A stretch of DNA of 11,779 nucleotides, taken from the NCBI GenBank assembly GCA_031257135.1, contig JAIRPH010000074.1, positions 1 through 11,779 of the forward strand. The letters are read 5' to 3'. This DNA is from Spirochaetaceae bacterium (lineage in GTDB: Bacteria; Spirochaetota; Spirochaetia; Treponematales; Breznakiellaceae). Positions 5,684 through 11,779 of this stretch are shown here, piece by piece. How positions within the stretch are numbered: position 1 is the first letter of the stretch; the number at the start of each line of letters is the position of its first letter. The position numbers and the translations under genes are program-made. The notes beneath the pieces were generated by a model. It ran no database searches and was not told the DNA's origin. It saw only the letters and a program-made list of their open reading frames with translations.

Positions 5684-6124
5684 ATGACAATACTCAGAAT
5701 AGCCCTCTTAGTTGTTTTTATTATGGTAGCCCTTCTGTTGGTCCTCTTGGTGCTGATACAAAATGAAGAAGGCGATAGTTTAGGAGGCATCTTCGCCGGC
5801 GGAAGTTCTTCAGCCTTTGGGTCCCGTTCCGGCAATGTGCTGACCAGAACCACGTCAATACTGGGAGGGCTTTTTTTAATCCTCAGCTTCGGACTTGCGC
5901 TGGTTAATAGAAGCGCAGGCGGGTCTGGAGTAGAAGCCGCCGGCGCCGCGGTTCGGCAGGAAGGAGCCGCGGTAAACCGGAATTGGTGGCAGGAAGCTGA
6001 AACCCCGCAGTCCCCGGCTGAAAATCAGGTCTTTCAAACTCCAAGTACGGAACCTTCCGCGGCGGAAGTCCTCGTACCGGAAACGCCGGAGATTGAAAAC
6101 CCAGCCGCGGAAGCAACCGAATAA
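5684..6124 (+). CDS. secG: Preprotein translocase subunit SecG (146 aa) with long acidic C-terminal tail
   Basis: SecG is the small partner of SecY and SecE in the protein-export channel. The core is typical: membrane helix 1 (about residues 4-25, ending LVLIQ), the cytosolic loop NEEGDSLGGIFAGGSSSAFGS (27-47; family KGGGLGG-FGGG---FGS), LTRTTSILGG (53-62) and membrane helix 2 (about 57-74, ending in N-R). Most SecG proteins end soon after helix 2; here about 70 residues follow, low in complexity and rich in Ala, Glu and Pro, as seen in several spirochaete SecG proteins. The gene heads a tightly spaced run: the ptsN-like gene follows after 11 bases. Confidence 0.92.
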   Translation: MTILRIALLVVFIMVALLLVLLVLIQNEEGDSLGGIFAGGSSSAFGSRSGNVLTRTTSILGGLFLILSFGLALVNRSAGGSGVEAAGAAVRQEGAAVNRNWWQEAETPQSPAENQVFQTPSTEPSAAEVLVPETPEIENPAAEATE

Positions 6125-6135
6125 CCGGAGGGATT

Positions 6136-6609
6136 ATGTTCCTATATGAAATATTCCCGCCGGAATTGATTACCGTTGGTTTGCAGGCGAAAGATAAAGA
6201 CGAAGCCTTTGAGGAAATGATAGACCGGTTCTGCCAAACCGAAAAATCTGATACCCGGGAAGAGCTTCTTGAAGCGGTACGGGCAAGAGAAATTAAGATG
6301 TCTACCGGTATTCACAAAGGCATTGCGGTCCCTCATGGGAAAAGCCTTGCCCTTGATAAGATGTACGGGGTTTTGGGCATCTCAAAACAGGGAATCGATT
6401 ACGACGCTTTGGACGGAGAGCCGGTATATATCCTGTTTATGATTCTTGCGCCTCCTAAAGATTCGGAAAACCATCTTCGAGTATTGAAACGACTTGCTCA
6501 ACTGCTGGATAATACCGATTTCTTTACCGACCTCATGGCTCAACGAGACGCGCAAGGCGTTTCTGGAGTTATTAAGAAGTATGAGGATATTCTTATAGCC
6601 TTGGATTAA
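6136..6609 (+). CDS. ptsN: PTS EIIA type-2 domain protein, EIIA-Ntr (PtsN) like (157 aa)
   Basis: A single EIIA domain of the fructose/mannitol/Ntr class. The phosphorylated His is H67 in GIAVPHGKS (62-70), preceded by STGIHKG (56-62, family TG-G-GIAIPH). The second conserved His is H113 in SENHLRVLKRLAQLL. There is no EIIB, EIIC or HPr domain and no sugar permease in the window, so a regulatory phosphoacceptor role is more likely than sugar uptake. Treponemes are known to carry soluble PTS proteins (EI, HPr, PtsN) without permeases. The gene has a strong GGAGG site 4 bases before ATG, follows secG by 11 bases and precedes the ATPase cluster by 27 bases, so it is probably co-transcribed with the ATPase. 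Confidence 0.9.
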   Translation: MFLYEIFPPELITVGLQAKDKDEAFEEMIDRFCQTEKSDTREELLEAVRAREIKMSTGIHKGIAVPHGKSLALDKMYGVLGISKQGIDYDALDGEPVYILFMILAPPKDSENHLRVLKRLAQLLDNTDFFTDLMAQRDAQGVSGVIKKYEDILIALD

Positions 6610-6636
6610 TAATCTTTTGGTAGAAGAGAGGTTTCT

Positions 6637-6945
6637 ATGAATGAACAAGATGTACTGCATCACCTCTTACAAGTAGAAGCGGACGCCGCCGCTTTAGTTG
6701 ACGAGGCTCAAGTTGAGGCGGACAAACGGATTCTGGAAAGCGAAAAGCTGAACCGGGCGGCTTATGAAGAACAGTATAACCGGAAAATCGCGGAACTGGA
6801 AGCAACCTATGAAAAAGAAATTGCCGCAATAAAAGATGACCATAAAGAACAGCTTAACGCGTATCGGCAAAGTCTGGACGCTTTGACGATACAAACAGAT
6901 AGTTTTTCAAATCTGGTCAAGTCTTTGTTGCTGAAAAGCGCGTAA
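6637..6945 (+). CDS. V/A-type ATPase peripheral-stalk coiled-coil subunit, G/NtpF type (102 aa)
   Basis: Almost the whole protein is one charged amphipathic helix. The N-terminus VLHHLLQVEADAAALVDEAQVEADKR has the pattern of V/A-ATPase stalk subunits (G of Thermus, NtpF of Enterococcus, AhaH of archaea: 'I--LL--E-EA-----EA--EA---I'). Length, near 100 residues, is right for that group. Two copies would pair with two copies of subunit E to form the peripheral stalks linking the catalytic head to subunit I. Position as first gene of the cluster matches ntpF in Enterococcus hirae. GAGAGG lies upstream of the ATG, and the next gene starts 13 bases after its stop. Sequence alone cannot exclude another coiled-coil protein, but the context makes this likely. 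Confidence 0.8.
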   Translation: MNEQDVLHHLLQVEADAAALVDEAQVEADKRILESEKLNRAAYEEQYNRKIAELEATYEKEIAAIKDDHKEQLNAYRQSLDALTIQTDSFSNLVKSLLLKSA

Positions 6946-6958
6946 AAGGAAAGGAACC

Positions 6959-7990
6959 ATGCTGGGAATAGGGGAACGGGCTTATGCGTACGCCAAAGCC
7001 TGCGGAATCATTGGAAAATCCTTTGTAGGTAAACGGATCGCCCGGCTTGCCGAGGTAAGCCGGATTTCCGATCTGGATCGCCTCGTGTTTCCCCATGAAA
7101 GCAGGGACCTTCCAGCGCGGGAATTGCTGGTCGATATCGAAGCCCGGATTATTCAGAGAGCGGTCAATCACATTATTACCATCATAGATTCCTTTGAAAA
7201 GCCGCCGGAACTGCTTCTCCGGTTCGTCAGAACCTACGAGTATGAGGATTTGAAGACCGTTTGCGGAGCGTTGGCTCAGGGCGAAACCAAAAGCCCGATT
7301 TTTACCGATATAGGCCGGTTTCGTACCATTGACTTTGAAGCCTATCCCGACCTTGACGCTATGCTCAGAGGCACCGAATTCGAATTTCTCTTGCAGGACG
7401 ACCTTCGGCCGGATAATAAAGACGCAAAAATCGGCGATTTGGCGATTCAGTCCGAATTGGACCGGCATTATTACCGTTCTCTTTGGGAAGCCTTGTTCGC
7501 CTTGAAAAAAAACGATAGAACCGCCGTCGAAAAGATACTATGCGATGAAGTATGCCTTCGCAACGCGGTGTTGGCTCTGCGGCTGAGAATCTATTACGGA
7601 ATGTCCGCTGAAGAGATTCGGGAAAAGTTTATCTCGTTGGAGTCGAAAAACTTGAAAGCCTTTCTTGTCGGTCCCGCGGAGGCGTCGCTGGCGTTAACGC
7701 TGGACAATCGGACGGACTGGAAAGACTGGAAATGGGAGCGGTTCCTCAATCCCGAAAAACCCGGCGAACCTTGGCGGGTAGACCCTCGGCATTTTCAGAA
7801 CGCCGCCTCCAAATATTTGTACCGACGGGCGAGGTTTTTCTTCCGGCGTAAGCCTTCCTCTCTGGATTCAATTTTCTGTTTCATTAAATTAAAGCTCTTT
7901 GAAGAGGACCTCTTAACCAGCGTCGCCGAAGGGCTGGGCATGGGCTTATCAAGCCGAGATGTTTTTACTCTGCTGGAGGTAGAAACGTGA
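6959..7990 (+). CDS. atpC: V/A-type ATP synthase subunit C (V0 subunit d homologue, 343 aa)
   Basis: Subunit C is the funnel-shaped adaptor that seats the central rotor shaft on the ring of K subunits. The sequence is all-helical with the family's start (IGERAYAYAKACGIIGKSFVGKRIARL, like 'YAYANARVRAMKAKLL') and end (SLDSIFCFIKLKLFEEDLLTSVAEGLGMGL, like 'YI-AKE-EI-NLR-I--GK--GL'). Length is close to the family norm. Similarity is diverged, so the call depends partly on its place between the stalk coiled coil and subunit I. An AAGGAAAGGAA site stands before the ATG. Its TGA overlaps the GTG of the next gene as GTGA. In Enterococcus and Thermus this gene lies after E, so its place before I is a rearrangement. 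Confidence 0.82.
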   Translation: MLGIGERAYAYAKACGIIGKSFVGKRIARLAEVSRISDLDRLVFPHESRDLPARELLVDIEARIIQRAVNHIITIIDSFEKPPELLLRFVRTYEYEDLKTVCGALAQGETKSPIFTDIGRFRTIDFEAYPDLDAMLRGTEFEFLLQDDLRPDNKDAKIGDLAIQSELDRHYYRSLWEALFALKKNDRTAVEKILCDEVCLRNAVLALRLRIYYGMSAEEIREKFISLESKNLKAFLVGPAEASLALTLDNRTDWKDWKWERFLNPEKPGEPWRVDPRHFQNAASKYLYRRARFFFRRKPSSLDSIFCFIKLKLFEEDLLTSVAEGLGMGLSSRDVFTLLEVET

Positions 7991-10035
7991 TACGTCCTGA
8001 AAAAATGAAACGAATCGAGCTGATGGTCCTTGTAAGGGATGCGGATAGGGTTATCGAGTTCTTGGGGAGAAACGCCGCCATTCACTTTGCCGAAGAGGAT
8101 CGGGTAATTCCTTCGCAGGTGAAAACCGCCCGAAATGAGGAGCTGTACGCTCAGATCAGCCGAAACCTTGAAAAAATTCGGCACGCCGCGGCTTATCTGG
8201 AAATTGGCTTACCCGCCGAACCGGATGAAGCCGGTAAACTTCCCGGAATCGCCGATAACGCCGCCGTTGAAGCCCTTTACGCTGAGATTGCCGCGGTACG
8301 GGATCAGGAAATCGCGGAGACTCAGGAAAAGAAAAAGCTGGAGCATACCCTCGGAGAGTCAAAGTCTTTTGCGAGTCTGAACGCGCCTTTCAAGGATTTT
8401 GATCAGCTTTCCTATTTGACCCTGCGTATCGGACATATCGATCCGAAGGGACACGCTGAAGTGCGGGACCGTCTGTCGGAACGGGCGGTGGTCATACCGC
8501 TGGGAGAAAACCGGGTGCTGGCGGCGGCTTCCCGCAAAGGGCGGTTCGCGCTGGATTCGGAACTCAAAAAGTATTCTTTTGCGCCGTTGATCATTCCTGA
8601 AGGCTTCCGAGGGATTCCGCAGGAGATGCTTACCGGTCTTGAGACGCGGCTTAAAGAGGTTGACGGAATATTGGAAGCTATTGCGGCGCGGAAAACCGAG
8701 CTTCGCCGCCAGCGGGAAGGGGAATTTCGGCGTTTGGCTTCCGCGTATATCATGGCTTCCATTGTGGAAAACCTCAAAACGCGGCTTATAGCGACGCAAA
8801 GCGTGTTTTTCCTTACCGGCTGGGTTCCGGCGACGAGGGTATCTGATCTGGCGAAAAAGCTCACAGACCTGACCGAAGGCAGAATCAGCGTCAGAACCTT
8901 TGTCCCGGAAGAGGTAGAAAGGGTAACCCGAGGCGCGGAAAAAGTGCCGGTTTCCCTTCAGCATGGGGCTTTTGTGAAAGGTTTTGAGCGCGTCGTTTTT
9001 TCCTACGGCGCGCCGCTCTACGGTGCCATTGATCCGACCCCTTTTGTAGCGGCGTTTTTCGCGATTCTTTTCGGCATAATGTTCGGCGACGTAGGGCAAG
9101 GGCTGGTTTTGCTGGCTTTCGGGATTCTCACCAGTCCGCGAGGGCTTAAAAAGTTGGCGGGTATGCGGGTATACTCGACGCCTCTCATTGCGGTAGGGAT
9201 TGCCTCGGCGATTATGGGCTTTTTGACGGGCGAGGTTTTTACCAATGAAAAATTGCTTGCCGGTCCCGTCCGCGGCTTTCTCGGTCTTTTTATGGCTGAC
9301 CCGCCTGACCGGATTCTCCACCTCATGCCGGATGCGAACCATATTGAAAAACTCTTCTATTTTTTCGGCTTTACCATCGGGGTAGGAGTTATCTTTAATT
9401 CTATTGGACTGTGGGTTAATGTAATCAATCAGTTCGCCTTGAAAAAGTACGAAAAAGCCCTATTCGCAAAAAACGGACTCGCCGGGATCGTCGTATTCTG
9501 GTATGCTCTGTTCATTGGCATCCGATGTCTCGCTGGAGGTTCTGTTGCGCTGTTCGACGCTCTGGGGCTTGGGATTCCGGCGTTTTGTATTTTTTTCGGT
9601 CCTATGTTATGGCGGCTTATTGCGGGAGAACGCCCGCTTCTTGAAGAAGGGCTGATGACCTTTATTATGGAAGGATTCGTAGAAATCCTAGAAACCCTAT
9701 CGACGTATATCTCCAATACGGTGAGTTTTCTTCGGGTGGGAGCTTTTGCTCTCTCTCACGCGGTGCTTTCGTTTATCGTGTTTACGCTTGCTGAGATGGT
9801 TGTCCATCTTCCAGCGGGAACGCTGTTTTCCTTAGTTGTTATGATCTTCGGAAACACAGTAATCATACTTCTTGAGGGAATGATCGTCGCCATTCAGGTG
9901 GTGCGTCTTCAATATTATGAGTTTTTCAGCAAGTTTTTTACCGAAACTGGAGTAGAATTTAAGCCTTTCCAGTTTCGGGGGAAGGTTGTTTCAAATGCGG
10001 TTGGATCACAAAAAGCATTTGAAAACTCTGATTAA
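7987..10035 (+). CDS. atpI: V/A-type ATP synthase subunit I (membrane subunit a homologue, 682 aa)
   Basis: Subunit I forms the stator half of the ion channel against the K ring. Residues 1-330 are the soluble arm (MKRIELMVLVRDADRVIEFL, coiled-coil helices, then FFLTGWVP at 274-281). The membrane part starts after the family block VFSYGAPLYGAIDPTPFVAAFFAILFG-MFGDVGQGL and holds about seven to eight hydrophobic helices. R583 in SNTVSFLRVGAFALSHAVL corresponds to the essential channel Arg; R640 in VVRLQYYEFFSKFF matches the second conserved Arg of NtpI-type proteins. Usual GDAGYGL reads GDVGQGL here. The GTG start is supported by GGAGG at 7975-7979 and by the 4-base overlap with subunit C. Met7 is the alternative, but the family normally has a few residues before the MK-I block. 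Confidence 0.93.
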   Translation: MIRPEKMKRIELMVLVRDADRVIEFLGRNAAIHFAEEDRVIPSQVKTARNEELYAQISRNLEKIRHAAAYLEIGLPAEPDEAGKLPGIADNAAVEALYAEIAAVRDQEIAETQEKKKLEHTLGESKSFASLNAPFKDFDQLSYLTLRIGHIDPKGHAEVRDRLSERAVVIPLGENRVLAAASRKGRFALDSELKKYSFAPLIIPEGFRGIPQEMLTGLETRLKEVDGILEAIAARKTELRRQREGEFRRLASAYIMASIVENLKTRLIATQSVFFLTGWVPATRVSDLAKKLTDLTEGRISVRTFVPEEVERVTRGAEKVPVSLQHGAFVKGFERVVFSYGAPLYGAIDPTPFVAAFFAILFGIMFGDVGQGLVLLAFGILTSPRGLKKLAGMRVYSTPLIAVGIASAIMGFLTGEVFTNEKLLAGPVRGFLGLFMADPPDRILHLMPDANHIEKLFYFFGFTIGVGVIFNSIGLWVNVINQFALKKYEKALFAKNGLAGIVVFWYALFIGIRCLAGGSVALFDALGLGIPAFCIFFGPMLWRLIAGERPLLEEGLMTFIMEGFVEILETLSTYISNTVSFLRVGAFALSHAVLSFIVFTLAEMVVHLPAGTLFSLVVMIFGNTVIILLEGMIVAIQVVRLQYYEFFSKFFTETGVEFKPFQFRGKVVSNAVGSQKAFENSD

Positions 10036-10039
10036 TGTT

Positions 10040-10045
10040 AGGGGG
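10040..10045 (+). promoter_or_regulatory. Ribosome binding site that decides the subunit K start
   Basis: AGGGGG lies 7 bases before the ATG at 10053. It is downstream of the in-frame ATG at 10035, which overlaps the stop of subunit I and has no ribosome site of its own. The start at 10053 is therefore preferred and gives a normal signal-like N-terminus (MRRVGILLVL). Confidence 0.8.
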
Positions 10046-10052
10046 TAAAGGT

Positions 10053-10349
10053 ATGAGGCGTGTTGGTATTCTGCTCGTCTTGCTTCTTTTGGGCGTTTCC
10101 CAAACCGTGTTTGCCGCAGGGGAAGGGGCGCAAAGCGATCCGTCAATATGGAAATATTTCGCCGCCGCCATTGCGGTAGGTATTTCGTGTGTTGCCGGAG
10201 GCATCGCGGTAGGTCACATCGGAGCCGCCGCCATGGGCGCGATGAGCGAGAATCCTGAATTGGCAGGAAAAGCTCTGCCTTATGCGGGTCTTGCGGAAGG
10301 AATCTGTCTGTGGGGCTTTCTTGTAGGATTGCTCATTCTGGTATTGTGA
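10053..10349 (+). CDS. atpK: V/A-type ATP synthase subunit K (rotor-ring proteolipid, 98 aa)
   Basis: This is the ion-carrying subunit of the rotor ring. Numbered from ATG 10053, residues 4-20 are a hydrophobic leader ending V-F-A-A, probably cleaved as in other single-hairpin K subunits. Then follow helix 1 (about 35-63, Gly/Ala-rich, GISCVAGGIAVGHIGAAAMG), a polar loop (SENPELAGKA, 65-74) and helix 2 (about 75-97) with the ion-binding Glu at residue 82 in AGLAEGICLWG. It is the short, one-hairpin form, not the doubled 16-kDa form of E. hirae NtpK. No Gln or Thr typical of Na+ sites is seen near the Glu, while His55 lies in helix 1. Proton coupling is thus a mild inference. The subunit F start comes 3 bases after its stop. 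Confidence 0.93.
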   Translation: MRRVGILLVLLLLGVSQTVFAAGEGAQSDPSIWKYFAAAIAVGISCVAGGIAVGHIGAAAMGAMSENPELAGKALPYAGLAEGICLWGFLVGLLILVL

Positions 10350-10352
10350 GCG

Positions 10353-10694
10353 GTGGACTATTTTTTTATCGGGGACCCTGAACTGGCGACGGCGTTCCGG
10401 TTTGTCGGCATCCGAGGGACCGGAGCGGGCAACGCTGAAGAAGCGGTAGCCGCGTTCCGGCGGATTACCGAAGGCTGGGACGAAACCGCCAAAGCGGTCC
10501 TGCCGGAAATCGAAGGATGCCGAATCCTTATTATCACCGAGGAAGTTGCAGATTGGCTGGGAGATACGCTAATCCAATGGCAATTATCTGACAATTATCC
10601 GTTGATAGTAGAAATTCCCGGCATAATGGGAAGACTTCCCGGACGAATGACCTTGGTCGATTCTATCCGGGAAGCCATCGGCATCCATGTCTGA
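10353..10694 (+). CDS. atpF: V/A-type ATP synthase subunit F (NtpG type, 113 aa)
   Basis: Subunit F binds the central shaft (subunit D) and helps regulate rotation. The fold is a small CheY-like alpha/beta domain. Visible family blocks are YFFIGDPELATAFRFVGI (family IAVIGD-D-V-GFRLAG), a nucleotide-free core, ILIITEEVADWL (family IILITE-IAE) and PLIVEIPG (family P-IVEIPG) before a helical C-terminal end that would pack on the shaft. Length is standard. It starts with GTG only 3 bases after the subunit K stop and has only a weak GAG site, so it likely relies on coupling to K translation. In Enterococcus the equivalent gene follows C; here it follows K. Confidence 0.9.
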   Translation: MDYFFIGDPELATAFRFVGIRGTGAGNAEEAVAAFRRITEGWDETAKAVLPEIEGCRILIITEEVADWLGDTLIQWQLSDNYPLIVEIPGIMGRLPGRMTLVDSIREAIGIHV

Positions 10695-10697
10695 AGA

Positions 10698-10724
10698 ACT
10701 GGAAAACTAGGAAAATTAGGAAAA
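10698..10724 (+). repeat. Three 9-base direct repeats before the subunit E start
   Basis: The repeats read ACTGGAAAA, CTAGGAAAA and TTAGGAAAA, end to end in the 32-base gap between F and E. Each offers a weak AGGA/TGGA ribosome-site core; the last is about 5 bases before the ATG at 10727. It may raise ribosome loading for E, or be a simple slippage product. Confidence 0.6.
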
Positions 10725-10726
10725 AT

Positions 10727-11386
10727 ATGGAAGAACTGCAATCCACCGAAACACTGGACAGGGAAATCCTTGAAGACGCCCGGAAAAAAGCCTACCGTAT
10801 ACTCAAAACCGCGGAAGAATCCGTGAAAGCCGACACGGAAAATTGGGCTGTAAAAACCGCCGCGGACATAACCGAAGTCAGCAGTCATTACGCCCAGCGG
10901 CTTCTTACCATGAAAGAGGAACTCGCGGCGCGGCTTATTCTCGATAAACGCAGAATCCGGGCTGAAAAGATAGAAGGACTGCTCAAATCGGCGATGGAAA
11001 CCTACCTCCTCAGCCTCAGCCGGGAAACCCTTCTATCTATTCTGGAACAGACCGTGCGTCAGCGGCTGGACTTCTTGCAGAAAACCGGCGAATTCGAGAA
11101 ACTGCCGAACCTTCAAGTCCGATCCTACCGCCTCGAAGATGATGAATTGGAAACCATCCTGAACCGATGTATACATAGAGGAAGCTGGTCCCCCGCCGTT
11201 CAAGAGAGCGGACAAGCGGACCTTTTTGGGGACGCCCGGTTTCCGGTAATCCTCATAACCGCCGGAGACCTGCGGATTGTGGCTTCCGTAGACGCGGCCG
11301 TGGCGCGCTTATTAGAAGACAAACGGAGGGAACTCACGGTTTCCCTACTTGGGGAAGAAATCCTGCTGGAAGGAGGCGCAATATGA
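10727..11386 (+). CDS. atpE: V/A-type ATP synthase subunit E (peripheral stalk, 219 aa)
   Basis: Subunit E pairs with the G/NtpF-type coiled coil to form the peripheral stalks that hold the catalytic head still. The first 100 or so residues are a long charged helix (LEDARKKAYRILKTAEESVKAD, typical '-EA---A--I---AE--A'), followed by a C-terminal globular part (about 105-215) with the family end GDLRIVASVDAAVARLLEDKRRELTVSLLGE (family: GGV-V-S-DG-I--N-TLE-RLE). The Gly-Gly and Asn residues of that block are changed, but spacing holds. Length is close to the family norm. The AGGA within the 9-base repeats gives the ribosome site. The TGA overlaps the ATG of subunit A as ATGA. Confidence 0.9.
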   Translation: MEELQSTETLDREILEDARKKAYRILKTAEESVKADTENWAVKTAADITEVSSHYAQRLLTMKEELAARLILDKRRIRAEKIEGLLKSAMETYLLSLSRETLLSILEQTVRQRLDFLQKTGEFEKLPNLQVRSYRLEDDELETILNRCIHRGSWSPAVQESGQADLFGDARFPVILITAGDLRIVASVDAAVARLLEDKRRELTVSLLGEEILLEGGAI

Positions 11387-11779
11387 CCCAGGGCAAGGTT
11401 AAACGCATATCAGGACCGATTGTCCGGGCTGTTGGACTTGCCGGCGCGGGGCTGTTCGACGTGGTTGAAGTCGGCGAAAAACGTATCATCGGCGAGGTGG
11501 TGCGCCTCGAAAAAGACGAAGCGATCATTCAAATCTACGAAGACAACACGGGGATGCAAATCGGCGCGGAGGCTTTTTCCACAGGACGCCCTCTTTCGGT
11601 GCAACTCGGTCCGGGGCTTATCGGCACGATCTACGACGGCATCCAACGCCCTCTGGAATTCCTGTTCAAACAAACCGGCGCGTTTATGGAACCCGGCGCG
11701 CGGGGCGAACCGCTGGATTCCGCGAAACTCTGGACTTTCAGCCCTAATCAGGAAATTCGGGAGAAACTCGACCGGAAAG
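11383..11779 (+). CDS. atpA: V/A-type ATP synthase catalytic subunit A (partial, N-terminal 132 residues)
   Basis: The gene runs off the right end of the window. The visible part is the N-terminal beta-barrel of subunit A: GKVKRISGPIVRAVG (family GKI-RVSGPVV-A), DVVEVGEKRIIGEVVRLEKDEAIIQIYEDNTGMQIG (family ELV-VG---LIGEIIRLEGD-ATIQVYEDT-GL--G), then STGRPLSVQLGPGLIGTIYDGIQRPLE, a nearly perfect family signature. Just after this starts the non-homologous insert peculiar to subunit A (GEPLDSAKLWTFSP). The Walker A loop lies beyond the edge. Subunit A with B forms the ATP-hydrolysing or ATP-making head. The ATG has AGGAGG 6 bases upstream and overlaps the E stop (ATGA). Confidence 0.96.
   Translation, partial: MTQGKVKRISGPIVRAVGLAGAGLFDVVEVGEKRIIGEVVRLEKDEAIIQIYEDNTGMQIGAEAFSTGRPLSVQLGPGLIGTIYDGIQRPLEFLFKQTGAFMEPGARGEPLDSAKLWTFSPNQEIREKLDRK

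Noticed and set aside
6917..7468. 183-residue - strand ORF opposite subunit C
   Set aside because: It is a shadow of the subunit C gene, which fits the operon by spacing, overlap and ribosome sites.
8359..9342. 327-residue open frame on the - strand
   Set aside because: It lies wholly within subunit I, which has clear family motifs; the translation is Arg/Pro-rich with no recognisable domain. It is a shadow frame.
10035..10052. Upstream in-frame ATG for subunit K (MLGGKG extension)
   Set aside because: It overlaps the stop of subunit I and has no ribosome site. The AGGGGG sequence lies after it and correctly serves the ATG at 10053.

Overview
The window looks like a chromosomal segment of a Treponema-like spirochaete, probably gut-associated. 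Four things suggest this. It carries a V/A-type rather than F-type ATP synthase cluster. There is the tail of an Rpn-type PD-(D/E)XK nuclease/transposase with glutamine-rich heptad repeats, as is common in host-gut treponemes. The OmpA-like protein lacks the usual diaminopimelate-binding Asp, and spirochaete peptidoglycan often carries ornithine instead. There is also a stand-alone EIIA-Ntr protein. The genus is an inference; no rRNA or other marker gene is present.

Left part (1-351, + strand): the C-terminal part of a Rpn-family protein, entering from outside the window. It converges on, and overlaps by 4 bp, a short lipoprotein-like ORF (348-587, - strand) that may be decayed. The stretch 352-470 is rich in small hairpins.

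Middle-left part (605-4139, - strand): read right to left, an OmpA-like envelope protein with its own good sigma-70 promoter, then a run made of a uracil phosphoribosyltransferase-like enzyme with unusual extensions, a TPR protein (ATGA overlap with the enzyme gene), a DUF503/YlxP-family protein and an exported or lipoprotein-like protein of unknown function. The hairpin between the OmpA-like gene and the phosphoribosyltransferase gene has its T-tract on the + strand, which is the wrong direction for these genes.

Centre (4140-4274): a divergent promoter region with an A-rich inverted repeat between the two promoters. To its right, on the + strand, is an RlmI-type 23S rRNA cytosine methyltransferase (4275-5564).

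Right part (5684 to the window end, + strand): a tightly packed run of nine genes: secG, a ptsN-like EIIA gene, then V/A-ATPase genes in the order peripheral-stalk coiled coil (G/NtpF type), C, I, K, F, E, A. Subunit A is cut by the window end and B and D presumably follow. Together these encode the peripheral stalk (coiled coil plus E), the membrane motor (I plus K ring), the central-stalk parts C and F, and the start of the catalytic head. GTGA and ATGA stop/start overlaps at C/I and E/A indicate translational coupling. I saw no wholly new system. The most interesting points are the odd phosphoribosyltransferase, two probable (near-)leaderless genes, the altered OmpA ligand site, and the secG-ptsN-ATPase linkage.
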